Assembly (NCBI GenBank): GCA_947396885.1
Contig: OX377202.1
Coordinates: 66,250,643-66,314,642 of the forward strand
Origin: Heligmosomoides polygyrus polygyrus
Taxonomy: Eukaryota; Nematoda; Chromadorea; Rhabditida; Heligmosomidae
Direction of reading: 5' to 3'
Length of the DNA: 64,000 nt
Below, piece by piece: positions 10,757-20,485 of this stretch (position 1 is its first letter; each line of letters starts with the position of its first letter). Made by a program: the position numbers and the translations under genes. Below the pieces are notes generated by a model. It worked only from the letters and a program-made list of their open reading frames with translations, searched no databases and had not been told where the DNA came from.

Positions 10757-11313
10757 AATAATTTGTTTTTTATTTTCGGATGCCTAAATGCGATATTCGT
10801 CAATTTTACTTCTATGTGTTGAGACCATGCCGGAATTCCGCTCAAACCGCTCAAAATATCAACGATGTGTGCGGCCAGGGAACTTTCAACGAATGTACAG
10901 TGCAACGTTGGTCCCAAAAGGTTCGTGCCGGCAACATCAGCCTCGAAGACGAACCACACAGCAGCCGCTGATGATCCATTGAAGGCGTCAGTCGAAGCTG
11001 ATCAGCGCAAACGCACGCGAGGTATTGCCGAGGACCTCGACGTCGATCACTCGACAGTTGTTCGCCATTAGTAGCAGACTGGGAAGACCAAGGAGACAAA
11101 TTGACCGAAGGTCAGAAAAAACGTCGTCTTAAGTCTATTCGTCTAACGTCTCTTAACGTCCATCTTCTGCCAAATGCCAACGACCCGTTTCTAAAACGGA
11201 TTGTCATCTGCGATGAGAAATGGATACTTTATAATGACAAGCGACGTTTCCCGGGGAACTTCTCCGAGGGTGTTATTTGGGGTGCTGACCACGAATCGGA
11301 CATTCATTTTTGA
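10757..11313 (+). pseudogene. Mariner transposase remnant (N-terminal half)
   Basis: A start at 10780 opens a mariner-type N-terminal helix-turn-helix (TVQRWSQKVRAGN, then SLEDEP). After a frameshift near 10970 the second helix-turn-helix is readable (IAEDLDVDHSTVVRH). After a further shift comes the first catalytic aspartate motif, VICDEKWILYND. The DNA/PH and SDY motifs that carry the other two aspartates are absent because the copy is cut at about 11290, where a different repeat begins. Full mariner transposases are about 345 residues, so roughly half remains. It is inactive. Hookworm 'bandit'-like mariners have a similar N-terminus, but I cannot assign the subfamily firmly. Confidence 0.85.
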
Positions 11314-11400
11314 AATTTCGGCCTAGTACGGTAGGTTACAGCAGGTACGGGTGACTAGGGCTGTCGAGGTCATAGGTTGTTAATCACGAATCTGGGGTGT
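11290..11400. repeat. Copy of the 7621-7897 repeat family
   Basis: 'tttgaaatttcgg', 'tacggtagg' and 'ggtacgggtgac' match the repeat at 7745-7895. It truncates the mariner remnant to its left. Confidence 0.45.
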
Positions 11401-11419
11401 TGACCAAGAATCTGGCCCT

Positions 11420-11812
11420 TTTGACAATTTAGAGTGAAATAAATATGTAGGAGATGTGTAGGAAGCAAATTGATGAAGGAGGCACCGGTTATGAAAAAAT
11501 GTAAAAGTGGTGCATAGCACGGAAGTCGAACATCTGGTCTAGCACCTTTGGAGCAGCCACCTACACTGCTGAGCCACTGACTCTCTTGACGCACAACCCT
11601 TCGCCACGTCCCATACAACAGCGCGCACACGCATGCACGTGGGCACGTGCTGACGGTGCGCTCCTGTACCCGGCCTTCGACGGCCCGCAGCTCTTTTGCT
11701 TCAAGGGCTCAGCAAAAACGAAACCTGTTTTTCTACTACATGAAGGGTGGAGGTCCTCGCAGCCCTATCCATTTCTCCCGTTCAGACATATGCCTGACCA
11801 TGAGACCCTTCC
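11420..11812 (-). repeat. SINE-B copy
   Basis: Same orientation and about 300 bp similarity to 2227-2560. On the minus strand an A-box-like GTGGCTCAGC and a diverged B box (ATGTTCGACTTCC) mark the tRNA-like head. The open frames here belong to the repeat. Confidence 0.5.
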
Positions 11813-11828
11813 CTGTTTAGCAGAACGC

Positions 11829-11885
11829 GGGTTCGAGTCCCGCCTGGCGCGAGAATTTTGATCGCAACAAAACATCCTGTAACAA
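11829..11885 (+). repeat. Partial copy of the tRNA-like foldback element (terminal part only)
   Basis: Contains the T-arm equivalent of the tRNA-like module (GCGGGTTCGAGTCCCGC), the acceptor 3' strand, and the characteristic tail ttttgatcgcaacaaaacat found at both ends of the foldback at 14348-14753. Confidence 0.75.
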
Positions 11886-13607
11886 CATACCGCCTTCCCT
11901 GTTTAGTTTATTTCAAAAATTGTGTTGAAACCAATAAAAGAAGAAAACCTATATTTCCTTCGCACCAATCTTATATACTTACTATTAGATGCTTTCCGTT
12001 TATTAATCTTATTGATTTTTCTATTGCTGTTTGTGATTGCATTCTGATGTGTTTTCCAATATGAACCATGTCGCTCATCCAAATTCAGTATTTCTAATTG
12101 GCCTTCTTTTTGTGGAAGTAACCCACATGAGGATGCTCGTTCAATAAATAATAATAAACGTACTGAATAAACCATGATGCAGAGATGCTGTGTATAACTT
12201 GAGGGTTTCGCTACCTCTGCACTTCCTTATTTGTTATTTAAGCATGTAATATTAGGCATACAGATAAAACAATAAAGAGAGAGCGTCTTAGTGGTACATT
12301 TAAATAACATTTGTTCGCGAAACTATTTGGTGTCCGATAAGACAATAATTTTTTAAATTACAACTTATGCGTGTATATGCAGTAGCTATACTTCGAAAAT
12401 GGATCAGCAATAACGCAAATTCTCCACATCTGTTGCCTTCCTCGCAATTTATAGGCACAGTGAAGGTTCTCCTCTGTCACGCATTTGTAAACTGAATTGT
12501 TTTATAGAAGCTTACAGTTTTTTAATAGCTGAAAGTCATTCTTCGATTTCTCTGCTTCTGAGTTCGAAAACTGTTTTCAAAGGCTGTGACCCATTGAGGC
12601 ATGTACCAAGGCCTCTGCGAAGAATTCAGTTGCGAAATAAATTATCCGAGTCAGTTCTGGAGAAGCTGGTTTCTGAGGAGGCTCCCTAAGTCACCATTGG
12701 CAAGAGCTGGTGAAGCGCACAGGGAGGCGAGGACGGCGAATGCAATTCCGACGAGTTAACGCATTCCATTCATGGAGAGCAGGTAGAGCATGGCTCATAT
12801 GCAAATGACGTAATCATGGGTGACGAAGCGATTTAGGTCTTCAGTGGGCCTCAACCACTTTTCAGTCAAGGTGATCTCCTATGGGGACGCGTACAGGACT
12901 CAAGTTGTTCCGCGCTAATCACGGCGAGCTGTTTGCACTGGCCGACTTCTTGATTGCCGTATTCAGAGCGGTAAAAAATCAAATTGGATATGATGCACTC
13001 GGCACCGACAGCCCACACAGGGGGTGCGACTGGTGGCATGCAAGTCGCTAACGAGTAGTGCGCACGGGAAAATATAATTTAGGTCGTTGGATCCGCTAAA
13101 AGGAGCTCTTCCGTATAACTGAAAGTATTTTGAAATAGGTTCAAGCCGAGCTCGTTTCGAAATCCATAAAACTGGCCGGAATTGTTTTCGAATCCTTCAC
13201 GAAAAAGAAAAATCAAAAGAACTGCTTTAAAAAGTTCTTCTCATTGCCAAATCACGTATTCAATAGCCTAATTGGAATGGCTGTTCCAGCATACTTCCTT
13301 CTGCAGTTTTCTCACTGACACAGAACATGGCGATATCTACTTGTACTCGTTCTACGAGAGTGTGGTAAAGCGCAAGATGGAGGCTCATAGCCACACGGTA
13401 GTCCTGAAGGATCTGAACAAAAGTGTATGAGTTGTAGGCATGCAGAGTGACTGTTGTTTAAGGATGTGGAGATACATCAAAAGGAGCTATACGGCAGTAA
13501 CAGAGAATCTCTTCATTTTCAGACACTTCTTTTGTTTCGAAATGAAAAGACGAAGGCAATATGAAATAAAAATAAAATAAAATGAATAATATAACAAAAA
13601 ATGAAAT
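11886..13607. other. Long stretch without a supported gene
   Basis: AT-rich, with short open frames on both strands. A TTTTCAG acceptor near 13515-13522 precedes a short ATG frame that soon stops. Nothing else recognised. Confidence 0.35.
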
Positions 13608-13894
13608 AATATGAGAGCAATATTCTACGAAAGGTCAGAGTAATGCCCGAGCGAGCTCGACTTGAAACTGCTGCAGATGGATTAGGAGATGCGAACAGTT
13701 CTACCAACCCCAACGGATTGGTTCGAATCGTACACGAGGAAGGATTGCAACGATCATATTATTCATCTGCTACGGTTGCGTCTGAATCGCCAACGGCAGC
13801 TGTATGTACAAACATAGAGTTTCGGAGCACTGTGCCGATAGGAAAGAAACGTGAAATTCGACGGATCACTGGCATTCAATCATATCCTCTGTAG
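13608..13894 (+). CDS. Candidate host exon or small protein, unrecognised
   Basis: The frame is open from 13608 to the stop at 13892-13894, with an ATG at 13643 giving 83 residues. The reading is Ser/Thr/Ala-rich (SSATVASESPTAAV) and the codon use looks coding-like compared with the AT-rich run just upstream. No signal peptide, membrane segment or known domain is visible. It may be a terminal exon with an unidentified acceptor in the A/T-rich sequence before 13608. Confidence 0.25.
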
Positions 13895-14347
13895 GGTTAT
13901 CACATTTCCAGTCTAACTTCTTCAAGCTCAAATTTGGTAAAAACATGCGTTTGTTATTCCCATATCTAAGAAAACCTCGTTAGATGATCCTATTTTTTAC
14001 AGATCAATTATTAATACATCAATATGTGCAAAGAAGTCTTCTTACGTGTTATGAAACTTTAGAGGACCACTATGACGTTAAGAAAGATAATTAGGTGGAA
14101 ACCGTCCTTCATACAGATCCTGTTGACTAGGCCAGGGCAGTTGAAGGTTAAAACACACTGAGTAAAAAAAACTTATGAAGAAGTTGCGATCGAGAATTTA
14201 ATAACTCTCGTAAAACGATTATAAATGAACTCGACAGTCTGCAACAGCCAACACTCCAGGGCAAATCTCCACAAAACTGCGTTTCTCAAAATATGTCCCC
14301 ATTCAAATCAGTTTCTTTAAGCCTCAATTGGCTGGTACCAAGGATGT
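13895..14347. other. No recognisable feature
   Basis: AT-rich, nothing supported. Directly abuts the foldback element. Confidence 0.4.
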
Positions 14348-14386
14348 AAGCTGTTACAACGATGTTTTGTTGCGATCAAAACTTCT

Positions 14387-14461
14387 AGCGCCAGGCGGGA
14401 CTCGAACCCGCACCTCCCTCTGACCGGGCGGAAATGCTCTACGCCATTACACCACCGGTGC
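14387..14461 (-). other. tRNA-like module, left arm
   Basis: 75 nt with a cloverleaf-compatible layout: acceptor strands GC.CC../..GGCGC, an A-box-like GGTGTAATGG in the D arm and a perfect T arm (GCGGG-TTCGAGT-CCCGC) containing the B box GGTTCGAGTCC. The anticodon arm is weak (one mismatch) and position 33 is C instead of the near-universal U. I therefore read it as a Pol III promoter-bearing relic, not a working tRNA gene. Confidence 0.7.
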
Positions 14462-14639
14462 TGCTTGATCGAACGCAACATCAACACCTCGTGGGACCCA
14501 TCAGCACTCACCCATATATCGGGATGAGCCGACCTACAGCTTAACTGGTTCCATGCTGATATCAGTGGCCAGCTCATCCCGATATACTGGTGAGTGCTGA
14601 TGGGTCCCACGAGGTGTTGATGTTGCGTTCGATCAAGCA

Positions 14640-14714
14640 GCGCCTGTGGTGTAATGGCGTAGAGCATTCCCGCCCGGTCAGAGGGAGGTGCGGGTTCGAG
14701 TCCCGCCTGGCGCT
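14640..14714 (+). other. tRNA-like module, right arm
   Basis: Mirror copy of the module at 14387-14461 with a few substitutions (acceptor GCGCCTG/CTGGCGC, one mismatch). The anticodon loop is CCGGTCA with a nominal GGT and C33. The A and B boxes are intact, so Pol III transcription outwards through the element terminus is possible. Confidence 0.7.
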
Positions 14715-14774
14715 AGAAGTTTTGATCGCAACAAAACATTGTTGTAACAGCTTATGTCCCCATTCTTCCTAACG

Positions 14775-14960
14775 TGAGTAGCGCAGTCGGAGGATATGCA
14801 GACTGTCGCGCGCACCCGGCACCAGGTTCCTGGATCGGATTTCTCAATCACCCCAACCAAGCCTTCCATCCCTCAGAGGTCGGTGAATTGGTACCACATC
14901 TGTCTGCGGAGGACAAAGCAAGTTGCCTCCATGACATCCCGTAGAAGTGGAAAGCGTGGG
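14775..14960 (+). repeat. SINE-A copy, 3'-truncated or interrupted
   Basis: Starts with gtagcgcagtcgg (A box) and 'caggttcctggatcgg' (B-box region), then the conserved body 'ccaaccaagccttccatccct' in part and 'tcggtgaattggtacca'. The distal part is rearranged after about 14930. Confidence 0.8.
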
Positions 14961-15877
14961 TGATCTGCTAATGAGTTGCAGCGACACTGCTACACTCAGT
15001 GGTGGAAGGTCGTGTCTCTGAAGATGATGAAACGGTCGAAGCGTCATGCCTAGAATAAACATTTCCACCTATCAACCTCTCCGGCAATGAAGGAAGTGGA
15101 AAGTTGCCCGCAAAGGTGAAAAAGTTTTTCGCTATCCAAGAAAGCTGATAAAGGAGAACGCGAAAAACTCGAGTGAACGGTCTCATCATAAGGAAAAACA
15201 CGCGAAATTCGATAAAAGCAAACGCTGACATCATCACAGGTGACGCAAACTGTCATTTGTATGTACTAATGCGAAAGTTCTACTGGACACATCATCCATC
15301 CTCTGATGCTGTGAGAAAAAGTGGTCCAACATTCTGAGAACTTGAGTGTGTGGAAGGAGGGGATCGTGAAATCATGAAAAACGTACGCCTTAGAATGCTG
15401 TGTGAAAATTCCAAATAATGGCTAGCAAGACAAGTGGTTCGATACTCATAGAAGGCTCCACAGAGCCGTATCAGCCACAGCCGAAAGATGACGCTGCGAA
15501 TTTTGCCGGCACACTGAAGGGAACTGCGTCTTGCAAATCAGTGCCGCATTCGCACTTCCAGGCAGCGATGAGGTCTCGTTCTAATTTTAAATTCATCGGA
15601 GAATTGAATGGGCTCTGAAGGCGTGACTCTTCCACTGAGGACATCGCTGTTAATCGAAAGACGCCTTCGCACCCTCAACCAAATCTCCCATGCTTGTCAT
15701 CCGGCTGCTTGGAAGCAGAATTGAGTGGAAAACTCAGTATTAGTGTATTGCATTGCTATAAACAGATTCCAAATTACCAGGACAATAGGCAGGAGAAACG
15801 TAATAATCAGAATGTTCAGAAGCGCAATGAAGAGGGACACCTGCTGAAAGCCAGCCAAAGCACATAGCTAAAAACTG
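14961..15877. other. No confident gene
   Basis: A plus-strand open frame at 15418-15618 (ATG at 15418, 66 residues) has no recognisable motif. A short reading near 15220 (DIITGDANCH) vaguely resembles an endonuclease motif of non-LTR elements but is too short to call. Confidence 0.3.
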
Positions 15878-16044
15878 CATATAATTTATAATATATATAT
15901 AATATATAATACATAATATATAATATATATAATATATATAATATATATAATATATAATATATAATATATAATATATAATATATAATATATAATATATGAT
16001 ATATATAATATATATGTATATATATAAAATATATAATATATATA
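15878..16044. repeat. AT-rich microsatellite
   Basis: Interrupted (ATATTATAT)n/(TA)n array of about 165 bp. The Ile/Tyr-repeat open frame across it is an artefact of the repeat. Confidence 0.95.
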
Positions 16045-16166
16045 TCATTTTCACGTTAAATCGGGTCCTATTCACTTCAAACAGGACACCAGGCTAACGC
16101 TTCCGAAATAGAAATGAATGTCTTTGTTTGTTGATACTGATTAGCCACTCGAGATTGGGAAATCCG

Positions 16167-16213
16167 TTTAATGGCCGACGTTTCGGCAAAATCGCCTTCT
16201 TCAAGGGCCTAAA
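16167..16213 (-). ncRNA. Hammerhead-ribozyme-like motif of Penelope-like element 1
   Basis: On the minus strand the order is: a GGCC-containing stem I strand, a core close to CUGANGA (one change or one inserted U: CUUGAAGA), a GGC/GCC stem II with a six-nt loop, GAAAC, then GUC and the partner GGCC strand with matching UUUA/UAAA. Penelope-like elements are known to carry minimal type I hammerheads with a very short stem III in their terminal repeats. It lies about 250 bp downstream of the endonuclease stop, as does the related motif of element 2 (20432-20485). The core change suggests it is inactive. Confidence 0.5.
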
Positions 16214-16462
16214 TGAGACAGAACATTAACAAGGTTGAACGACCAAATCCCTCGACAAAACCTTAAGGAAAGTTGATGAAGTACTACCCAGCAAACCAAA
16301 GAGATCAAGTGCACAGAACCGACCTTAGGTAGATCCACAGAAGTGGATGTGACACCACAAGCTAGGCAGTCGGTATTTAGGTCGTGCCTGTGTTTGGAGG
16401 TATTGGTTTATACAGGGCAGTGACTGCCCTCGTACTGACCTAGGTCAGACCGCGGCCCAAGC

Positions 16463-17640
16463 CTAGGTCAGCCCACAGAGACCCAAAAACGGGGAAAGTT
16501 CGCTGGTGATAGCGAAACATTCTTCTTTCCGATTAATTTTTGGGTTTTTAGAATGGATCCAAAAGGCCTCCAGTGTCTTACGCGCAGTAATGTCGGATTC
16601 CAGACCCAGAATTTTGACCGAAATTTCGGAGTCTTCACCTGCATGCCTTTCAACCCGGTGGGTGCTCAGTGGGGTGGAGAGCCGCGACTTGGATTTGCCC
16701 TGCAGGTGTTCCTTGATTCGAATGTAGAGAGGTCGCACCGTCTCTCCAACGTATTGGTCGCCACAGGCGCAGCACGAGATTAAGTGGATGGTCCCACTCT
16801 TGCTGCAGTCACCCGATTTCCCCCAAGGGCAAACTACACAGTTAGGGTTCACGCACTCTTGGTCGTATGTGCGGTTCCTGACAAGCTGCTTCCTCATTCA
16901 CGCACTCTTGGTCGTATATGCGGTTCCTGACAAGCTGCTTCCTCAAAGTGTCAGGTGGTATTTCTACCAGCGAGACCAGCTTGTCTAGGTCACATCTCCT
17001 CAGGCAAAGCCTTACGGCTTTGCTAACCTCATCGGAGAGGAATGGCATATAGAAAGCTATTTCTATCCCTAGTCTCTGGAGACTCCTGAACGGGTGATGT
17101 TACCGCTGTGGCCCCTCGTGAAAGGACCTAGGGGGGTGTACCCATTCGATACAGCTATATCGCGCGCCTTATTGTGGAGTATTGTCTTTCCGTGGCACTC
17201 GTGCAGACCTCTTTTGCTGTCCGAAACATGTTACGGACTACCGCCCGTTTAGTCTGAATGGGGTGTGAGGAACAGTAATGAACTAGAATGTTCCTGTTGG
17301 AAGGCTTGCGATACCGCCTTGTTCTATAGGATCCATTAGCAATAGAGACCTCGACATTTAGGAACGAGAGCCAATTATTTTTAGGTTTTCCCTGGTGAGC
17401 CTTAGGTTTCGAGACTGATTGTTCAACAGTTCGAAACACTTATCCATTTCCTGTTGTGTGGAGCAAACCACAAAACAGTCATCGATATACCTGCAGTGTA
17501 GCATAGGCAATCGACGCAGGATGGGGCTCTTAATTTTAGCCATAAAGGCAATGGCAAGAACAGGTGCCAATCGCTGTCTCATGGATGTCTTTGATATCAA
17601 AAAAAGTTTCTTGCACGCATCAAGTCAGAAAGCCACCAAG
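16463..17640 (-). pseudogene. Penelope-like retroelement 1: RT end plus GIY-YIG endonuclease
   Basis: Reading on the minus strand, 17600-17358 gives the end of the reverse transcriptase with RYIDDCFVV (YIDD in place of YADD, as usual in Penelope-like elements). The connection follows at 17439-17155. The C-terminal endonuclease at 16897-16463 has the zinc-type cysteines (CVNPNCVVCPWGKSGDC), a YVGET motif, and R.KEH, as in GIY-YIG nucleases. The frame is broken: a 49-bp tandem duplication at 16848-16896/16897-16945 shifts the frame inside the endonuclease linker, and the RT is truncated at about 17640. Related to element 2 at 20752-21492. Confidence 0.88.
16848..16945. repeat. 49-bp tandem duplication inside Penelope-like element 1
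   Basis: Two adjacent copies of a 49-bp unit starting ttcacgcactcttgg, differing at one position. Because 49 is not a multiple of three, the duplication disrupts the endonuclease reading frame. Confidence 0.95.
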
Positions 17641-18061
17641 ACGATTTAAATAATTTTTGTTCAAGGAAAATTTAGTATAGCTTCCTTGGGGCTTTTAGCC
17701 TTTTGCCCGAGCATCCAATAAGACGTTAAAAGTGTCCAATTTGATGTGCAAATAATATGAATGCGGCATCCGTCTAAAGAAAGACTCTCTAGCTTTTTCT
17801 ATGAAAAATCGCCCAGCACTACGCTTTTATACAAAAAACACACTAGTCGTGCTGCTAGAGAACTGCGTCTCGTTTAGTAAAGAAAGGCGAGAAATGAAAA
17901 CTTGTCAGAAGAACATAAGGCAGGTCAGTTTTCAATTACAGTCCTTCTGTCTTTCTTTACAAAAAAGTAATTCAGTTCTAAAATGAGTCGTAGCACGACG
18001 CAGACAAACAGCACAGGGGAATCGTCAATAGCATTTTCGCCCATTGCTAAGAGGATTCCCG
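17641..18061. other. No recognisable feature
   Basis: Could be the decayed upstream part of Penelope-like element 1, but no RT motif is readable. An open frame at 17801-17986 is not supported. Confidence 0.3.
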
Positions 18062-18226
18062 CTCTAAAGGCACCCACAGAGTTCTGCGGCAACGCCGCTT
18101 GCCGCTATGGTTAAGGATAGGGCAGGGACGCCGCCGGCGGCGAGCTCTGTGTCTCAGCCCTATGGTTAAGCATAGGGCCGCGGCGCTGCCGCAGAACTCT
18201 GTGGGGGCTTTAAGAGGAGGCGAGGC
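18062..18226. repeat. GC-rich foldback repeat, MITE-like
   Basis: ctctaaaggcacccacagag... at 18062-18098 is inverted at about 18190-18226 with few mismatches; an inner pair, ctatggttaagg/cctatggttaag, sits between them. Total about 165 bp, markedly more GC-rich than its flanks. No coding. Confidence 0.75.
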
Positions 18227-18283
18227 GTGATACCGAAAGAGGTGCAGTGCGGCGGCCAAGAACCACCCCTCGGCTCGGCCATT

Positions 18284-19440
18284 AAATTGTCCGGAAAGTT
18301 TTTAGACTAATTGCATGGTAAGATTCAAAGCAACGTATCCTTGTCAGCGAAAGTTGTGAGTGGGCCGGACTTAGGAGATTTGTACTTATATGTCCTATAT
18401 ACGTAACTGTCAGCAGTATGTGCAACATATCGTCTCCAGTTCCCAGTGGTGCCTTCGCAATGGACGACGAGAAGATGCTCTACCGACAAGCTCTTCTTCT
18501 GCAGTACCGCTACGGCCAATCCGCAAACGAGGTCCATCGCATTCTACAGGAGGCAGTGAAGGAGCAAGCCCTCTCTCGGGTAACGTGCTTCAATTGGTAC
18601 CGCAAGTTGGACAAGCGTGACGAATCATTTGAGGACAGGTCGACCACATATGCAGGTCGGACAGCTGTACTCGCCACCTCCTGTGCTCGACCTGATTCTC
18701 CTGCAGGAGAACATTCAGACCTTACAAATACTCCTAAGTCCACAGTACGCGATCACCTTCGGTTTTCAGGCAAAGTCGCGTCTCGAGTTGCTTTTACTTC
18801 TCAGGAGAAACGGAAGCGTGGTGATATCTGCACCTCTCCTCAACCGTCACTGTACACTTGCTTGGATCGACTCGATCGTCACGATGGATGAAAAGTTTTG
18901 CGTCTGCGACAATTTGGTGCGTCACAAGCACTGGGTGGACTTCGATGAGGTGCTCCAACCACAGCCGAAACGTCTTGATCACGACAACAAGGAGATGCTT
19001 TCCTTCTGGTGGGACATCAACAGCACCAGTATTCTGCAATTGGTTCCTACCGGTTCCATGGAAGACTCGAACATGTTCTGCGCTCAGCTAGAGAATATGA
19101 GCGGAATCCTAATCGCAATCCCAGAAGAGGAAAATTCTTTTTCTGATGGATAACGCCAGACCACACACAGCAAAAAAAAAATACGCAGAAGGTATTGGAG
19201 GAACTCGGGATTGAACTGGTATCCCATCCGCCGTACGCTCCTCATATTGCACCCAGCGACTACAACGCGTTCCGTTCGCTGCAGTCTTTCTTAGCTGAAA
19301 AAAGTTCGCAAATCGGGAGGATGTCACAAGCGGTGTCAGCAAACTCATGCTGTCAAAGTGGTCGTGGTGTCCGCTCTCTACCAGAAAGATGGCAATATGT
19401 GATAGATCACAATGCTGAATATTTTGTTGAATGATAGCTG
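18284..19440 (+). pseudogene. Mariner transposase remnant, nearly full length
   Basis: Left end near 18284 (ttaaattgtccggaaagt) resembles a mariner terminal inverted repeat. Coding readings in order: helix-turn-helix region with RQALLLQYRYGQSANEVHRI and CFNWYRKLDKRDESFEDRS (ATG at 18460 within the 18418 frame); first aspartate motif VTMDEKFCVCDN (about 18890); second aspartate in LLMDNARPHTA (about 19145); third aspartate in HPPYAPHIAPSDYNAF (about 19225-19270). All three catalytic aspartates survive, but at least two frameshifts, one at an A-tract (about 19172-19181) between the second and third, make it inactive. The spacing between those aspartates is close to the D34D of mariner. The right end is interrupted by a SINE-A insertion just after the stop. 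Confidence 0.9.
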
Positions 19441-19459
19441 TTGTTAATAAAGTTATTCA

Positions 19460-19757
19460 TGGGCGCGTGTAGCGCAGTCGGACGAGGCGCGACTGTCGCG
19501 TGCACCCGATACCAGGTTCCTGGTTCGGATTTCCCGCCCAGGCCAACCAAGCCTTCCATCCCTCCGGGGTCGGTGAATTGGTACCAGACTTGTCTGGGAA
19601 GGATAGAGCGCTGACTTGTTCATCGGCTGGCCACCGCAAGTCATTGTATGGCCAAATACGCATTCATGTCGCCTCCACGACATCCCGTAGAAGTAGAATG
19701 CGCTGGCGCATCCCAGAAGGGATTGAGTAACGCCGTCCTTTATCCTTATCCTTATCC
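19460..19757 (+). mobile_element. SINE-A, intact copy with 15-bp target-site duplication
   Basis: A 298-bp tRNA-derived SINE. The head carries an A box (TAGCGCAGTCG, a perfect match to TRGYNNARNNG) and a B-box-like GGTTCGGATTTCC. The body contains 'tcggtgaattggtaccaga' and 'ggctggccaccgcaagtc'. The tail is a short repeat, tttatccttatccttatcc. The flanks taataaagttattca (19445-19459 and 19758-19772) are identical, which proves retrotransposition. The insertion went into the AATAAA region after the mariner relic. At least ten more copies lie in this window. Mobilisation would need RT from a LINE partner; which one is not known. Confidence 0.93.
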
Positions 19758-19772
19758 TAATAAAGTTATTCA

Positions 19773-20431
19773 CTATACAGCGTTCTCCGACATTAGTCTA
19801 TGTTATCGTAGCTAGAGAAAGTCATGACGAACGAACACCCCAGGATATCTTTCAGGGCATGCTAAAAATATTACTGCTAACATCTAGTAATGAAAAACGT
19901 TGCTGATTATTTTTATTTGTGTATTCCAATGTCTCAAATTTTTTTGCTTAAACTGGCTGACAATCTTATGCAATCATATCATACCATTAGATCACATGTT
20001 ATGCAACCACTGGACAAGGATTTCATGTCTGTTTGCAGCTACTGAGCGAGAGAAAACGTTTAACGAAGCACAGCACAGGCTAATCTGACCAAATTGTAAC
20101 AAAATTCTACGAAGCATTCAGCCCATGCACAATCAATCGAGTCTGAAATGCATGTTTCAGGCGGGTGCACGGCGCAATCTTGTCTATCTACATGCCATAA
20201 AAATCTAGTTACCCTGTGCTTTAGTGTGACTCCTAAACGCTACAAATGCTTCACTAGCAGCAATGTAAAAACCTTTCAAATAGTACCTGCATTTTCGCAA
20301 GTCATAGCGAGTTTTTAGGTTCTAAACCTCAAAGAAAGCAGAAATCAATTGATAGGACCACTTTGTGAAGAAATTATAACAAGTATGTTTCGATTACTTC
20401 TGTGCCGAACGAGGTTGTTAGGTGGACCAGT
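19773..20431. other. No recognisable gene
   Basis: AT-rich. The right end of the mariner remnant should lie just after 19772 but I could not identify it. The segment next to 20432 is probably the terminal repeat of Penelope-like element 2. Confidence 0.35.
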
Positions 20432-20485
20432 ATTTATTGAGCGGCCTAACGTTTCACCCGTTCGTCGTCTTCGGAGGCCTAAAAG
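20432..20485 (-). ncRNA. Hammerhead-ribozyme-like motif of Penelope-like element 2
   Basis: On the minus strand: UUUUAGGCCU, then CCGAAGA (one change from CUGANGA), a short stem II region, GAAAC, GUU, then AGGCCGC...AAUAAA. The two GGCC strands and the U-rich/A-rich flanks could form stem I. Same order and similar distance from the endonuclease stop as in element 1, with different loop sequences, so the conservation is in structure and core. The weak stem II and core change argue against activity in this copy. Confidence 0.45.

Larger units (their letters stand above)
14348..14753. mobile_element. Foldback element with a tRNA-like module in each arm
   Basis: The arms 14348-14529 and 14572-14753 (182 bp each) are near-perfect reverse complements around a 42-bp centre. 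Each arm reads, from outside inwards: a terminal segment containing ttttgatcgcaacaaaacat, a 75-nt tRNA-like module pointing outwards, and an inner segment with 'ggtgagtgctgatgggtcc'. A second element with the same layout sits at 26350-26668 with an inverted centre, so this is a repeat family and not a chance pair of SINEs. Partial copies are at 11829-11885 and 35936-35985. There is no coding capacity, and no target-site duplication could be fixed. Confidence 0.85.

Noticed and set aside
14387..14714. Two functional tRNA genes in inverted orientation
   Set aside because: C at position 33, weak anticodon stem, acceptor mismatches and the presence of the same modules inside a dispersed foldback family argue for relics.
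15740..16075. Ile/Tyr-repeat protein on the minus strand
   Set aside because: Translation of the AT microsatellite.
16167..16213. Active hammerhead ribozyme
   Set aside because: The core has one change from CUGANGA in each of the two copies, so I call only a hammerhead-like motif.
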